From: Archangium sp. | GTDB lineage: Bacteria > Myxococcota > Myxococcia > Myxococcales > Myxococcaceae | Reading direction: 5' to 3' | Assembly (NCBI GenBank): GCA_030681645.1 | Contig: JAUXRX010000017.1 | Coordinates: 434,001 to 498,000, forward strand | DNA: 64,000 nt | In this document: positions 62,457 to 64,000 of the stretch, in pieces | Position numbering within the stretch: the stretch's first letter is position 1 | Layout of the letters: every line of letters begins with the position of its first letter | Notes under the pieces: generated by a model | What the model was told of the DNA's origin: nothing | Database searches by the model: none | What the model saw: the letters and a program-made list of their open reading frames with translations, nothing else | Program-made: the position numbers and the translations under genes

Positions 62457-64000
62457 ATGACGTTCCCCCGAGTCACGGCCGCCGATTGGCGCGCCCAGGT
62501 CGAGAAAGAGCTGGCCGGCGCTTCGTTCGAGAAGACGCTCGTCTTCAAGACGCCTGAAGGGCTGTCGATCGCGCCGCTGTACACCGAGGCACCGCGCACG
62601 CACTCGATCGGCGCCGGTGCGCCGTTCAAGATCGTGATGCACGGCTCTGCCGAAGATCTCGACGAGGGGGCGGAGGGCCTGTGGCTCGACGCCAGGGCGC
62701 TTGCCGCGCTGCAGTCGCGTGATGCGTTCTTCGTGATCGACGGGGCGCTGCCCGTGGGTGCGCGGGCCGACCTTCGCTTTGCGCTCGTCGGTCAGCCTGA
62801 GTCCGCGAAGTCGATCTCGGAGGGCTACCCCAACGGCGTCGCGGCGATGGTCTCGACGCTCGCCGACCACGAGGCCGGCGCTGACTCGGCTGACGAGCTC
62901 GCGATCGCGCTGTCCACAGGTGTGCAGTACCTCGAGACCATGCTCGGTGGCGGGCTCAGTCCGACGGCGGCGGGCAAGCAACTCGCCGTACAGATCTCCG
63001 TCGGGCGGGACACGTTCGCCGAACTCTGCAAGGTGCGCGCGCTTCGAGTGTGCTGGCAGAAGCTGCTGGCGGGCGCGAAGGCCGAGAATGGCAGGACTCT
63101 CATTCACGCCGTGTGCTCGACCCGCACGCTCACCCAGCGCGATCCGTGGGTGAACATGCTGCGCGGCACCACGCAGGTGTTCGCCGCGGTGCTCGGGGGG
63201 GCTGACCTCGTGACACCGATGCCGTTCGATCGCGCGCTCACCGAACAGTCCGCGCTCGCTCACCGCATCGCCCGGAACACGGGACTCGTGCTTCGGGAGG
63301 AGAGTTCGCTGGGGCGGGTGTCGGACCCCGCCGGTGGCTCGTACTATCTCGAGACGTTCTCCGATGAGCTCGCCCGTGAGGCGTGGAAGCGCTTCCAGGC
63401 CATCGAGAAGGAGGGTGGGATTGCTGCGGTTCGGAAGTCGGGGTGGCTGCAGGCTCGCCTCGACGCTTCGTGGAAGGAACGCCTCGAGCTGGTCGCGAAG
63501 CGCAAAGCTCCGGTGCTCGGGGTTTCGGAGTTCGCCAATCTCGACGAGGTGCTGCCCAGTGCTCCGGGGGCGATCAAGGCTCGTCGCGATTCCGAGGCTT
63601 TTGAGGCGTTGCGGGATCGGTTTGCCCTCTCCCCGACCCTCTTTCCCCCTCGAGGCGCGAGTTCGCCTTCCCCCGCGGGGGAGAGGGAGGCAGTGGCCCT
63701 GATCGCGTTGGGGGAATTCGCGACTTCTCGTGCTCGGGTCGGCTTCGCTTCCGGGTTCTTCGCGGCAGGCGGACTCCGCTCTCGCGAGACCACCAGCGAT
63801 GAGAAGGCCTCGGTCGCTTGTTTGTGCGGCACTGATGAGCGCTACGCCGCTGAAGCGGTCGATCGCGTGAAGGCCCTCAAGGCCGCGGGCTGCAAGCGCG
63901 TGTACCTCGCCGGCAGACCAGGCGCGCTCGAGGCGCCACTGAAGGAAGCAGGCATCGACGGCTTCATCTTCATGGGCTGCGACGTCGTCGCCACGCTCAA
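62457..64000 (+). CDS. mutA: Methylmalonyl-CoA mutase small (beta) subunit-like protein, C-terminus off the edge
   Basis: 514 codons to the window end from ATG 62457. It starts TFPRVTAADWRAQVEKELAG and contains a TIM-barrel-type middle (QYLETMLGGGLSPTAAGKQL, DPWVNMLRGTTQVFAAVLGG, GRVSDPAGGSYYLETFSDEL). A linker follows, then the beginning of a B12-type Rossmann domain (ACLCGTDERYAAEAVDRVKA, GAGIDGFIFMGCD-like end). This matches MutA, the non-catalytic partner of methylmalonyl-CoA mutase. The linker at about residues 390-412 (FALSPTLFPPRGASSPSPAG) is encoded by a copy of the dispersed palindrome, in frame. The large subunit gene should follow outside the window. Confidence 0.87.
   Translation, partial: MTFPRVTAADWRAQVEKELAGASFEKTLVFKTPEGLSIAPLYTEAPRTHSIGAGAPFKIVMHGSAEDLDEGAEGLWLDARALAALQSRDAFFVIDGALPVGARADLRFALVGQPESAKSISEGYPNGVAAMVSTLADHEAGADSADELAIALSTGVQYLETMLGGGLSPTAAGKQLAVQISVGRDTFAELCKVRALRVCWQKLLAGAKAENGRTLIHAVCSTRTLTQRDPWVNMLRGTTQVFAAVLGGADLVTPMPFDRALTEQSALAHRIARNTGLVLREESSLGRVSDPAGGSYYLETFSDELAREAWKRFQAIEKEGGIAAVRKSGWLQARLDASWKERLELVAKRKAPVLGVSEFANLDEVLPSAPGAIKARRDSEAFEALRDRFALSPTLFPPRGASSPSPAGEREAVALIALGEFATSRARVGFASGFFAAGGLRSRETTSDEKASVACLCGTDERYAAEAVDRVKALKAAGCKRVYLAGRPGALEAPLKEAGIDGFIFMGCDVVATL
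63624..63689. repeat. Dispersed GC palindrome (REP-like), copy 6, inside mutA
   Basis: GCCCTCTCCCCGACCCTC (from 63624) ... CCCGCGGGGGAGAGGGAG (to about 63689). The arm and tail sequences are those of the intergenic copies, in opposite order. The insertion adds about 22 codons (FALSPTLFPPRGASSPSPAG with GERE) between the mutase-like domain and the B12-fold domain, without a stop or frameshift. Confidence 0.75.

Overview
The window looks like a chromosomal segment of a myxobacterium (Myxococcota). It is very GC-rich (third codon positions are nearly all G or C) and packed with lipoproteins that have a short signal peptide and lipobox. It also has Cys-rich and Gly-rich surface proteins with MopE-type metal motifs, an AgmX/PglI-type C-terminal domain, a TIGR04551-like outer-membrane protein, and PATAN (DUF4388) signalling. 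GTG and TTG starts and 4-base ATGA/GTGA/TTGA gene overlaps are common. I saw no rRNA, tRNA, CRISPR array, prophage or plasmid functions. No stretch longer than about 300 bases lacks a gene.

Layout. 1-4.7 kb: end of a divergent membrane-protein gene, an Mrp/ApbC Fe-S carrier ATPase, small envelope proteins, a TPR lipoprotein, then 3-hydroxybutyryl-CoA dehydrogenase and enoyl-CoA hydratase. 4.8-7.2 kb: a MopE-like lipoprotein with a 21-bp tandem repeat, followed by a 116-bp element with perfect 20-bp inverted ends. 7.2-13.6 kb: two acyl-CoA dehydrogenases around a secreted AgmX-tail protein, a surface lipoprotein and a KAS III homologue. 13.6-18.8 kb: a secreted M1 aminopeptidase and, divergently, a run of small one-helix or holin-like membrane proteins. 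18.8-27.7 kb: a CHASE2 adenylate cyclase and a five-gene set of overlapping exported-protein genes.

27.7-39.8 kb is a two-armed polyhydroxyalkanoate (PHA) locus around the regulator gene phaR. The rightward arm has phaR, a phasin, a second PHA synthase and an acetoacetyl-CoA reductase-like SDR. The leftward arm runs through a small membrane protein, two paralogous lipoproteins, an alpha/beta-hydrolase lipoprotein and a TIGR04551-like barrel into a PhaE/PhaR-like subunit, an acyl-CoA synthetase, a PHA synthase and an MFS exporter. TGC-N3-GCA sites lie in the divergent promoter region and upstream of the phasin and are candidate PhaR operators. Together with the beta-oxidation genes at 3-11 kb and the B12 mutases at 59-64 kb, this suggests strong investment in short-chain acyl-CoA and storage-polymer metabolism.

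39.9-51.6 kb: dapF, two signalling proteins (GAF with degenerate GGDEF; receiver-PATAN with a GTPase-like C-terminus), TPR and PEGA proteins, an M16 peptidase coupled to a histidine kinase, and a Kelch lipoprotein. 51.6-58.2 kb: a Uma2 nuclease-like protein, a large PHP (CehA/McbA-like) lipoprotein, two unknown envelope proteins and a class I/II aminotransferase. 58.2-64 kb: a vapBC toxin-antitoxin pair with its operator, the fused mutase icmF, and a mutA-like small subunit running off the end.

A short GC-rich palindrome (core CCCTCTCCCC, GAG loop, GGGGAGAGGG) and its degenerate relatives recur at about seven places. Most copies lie behind genes, but two lie in frame inside coding sequences: the N-terminus of the TIGR04551-like gene and the inter-domain linker of mutA.
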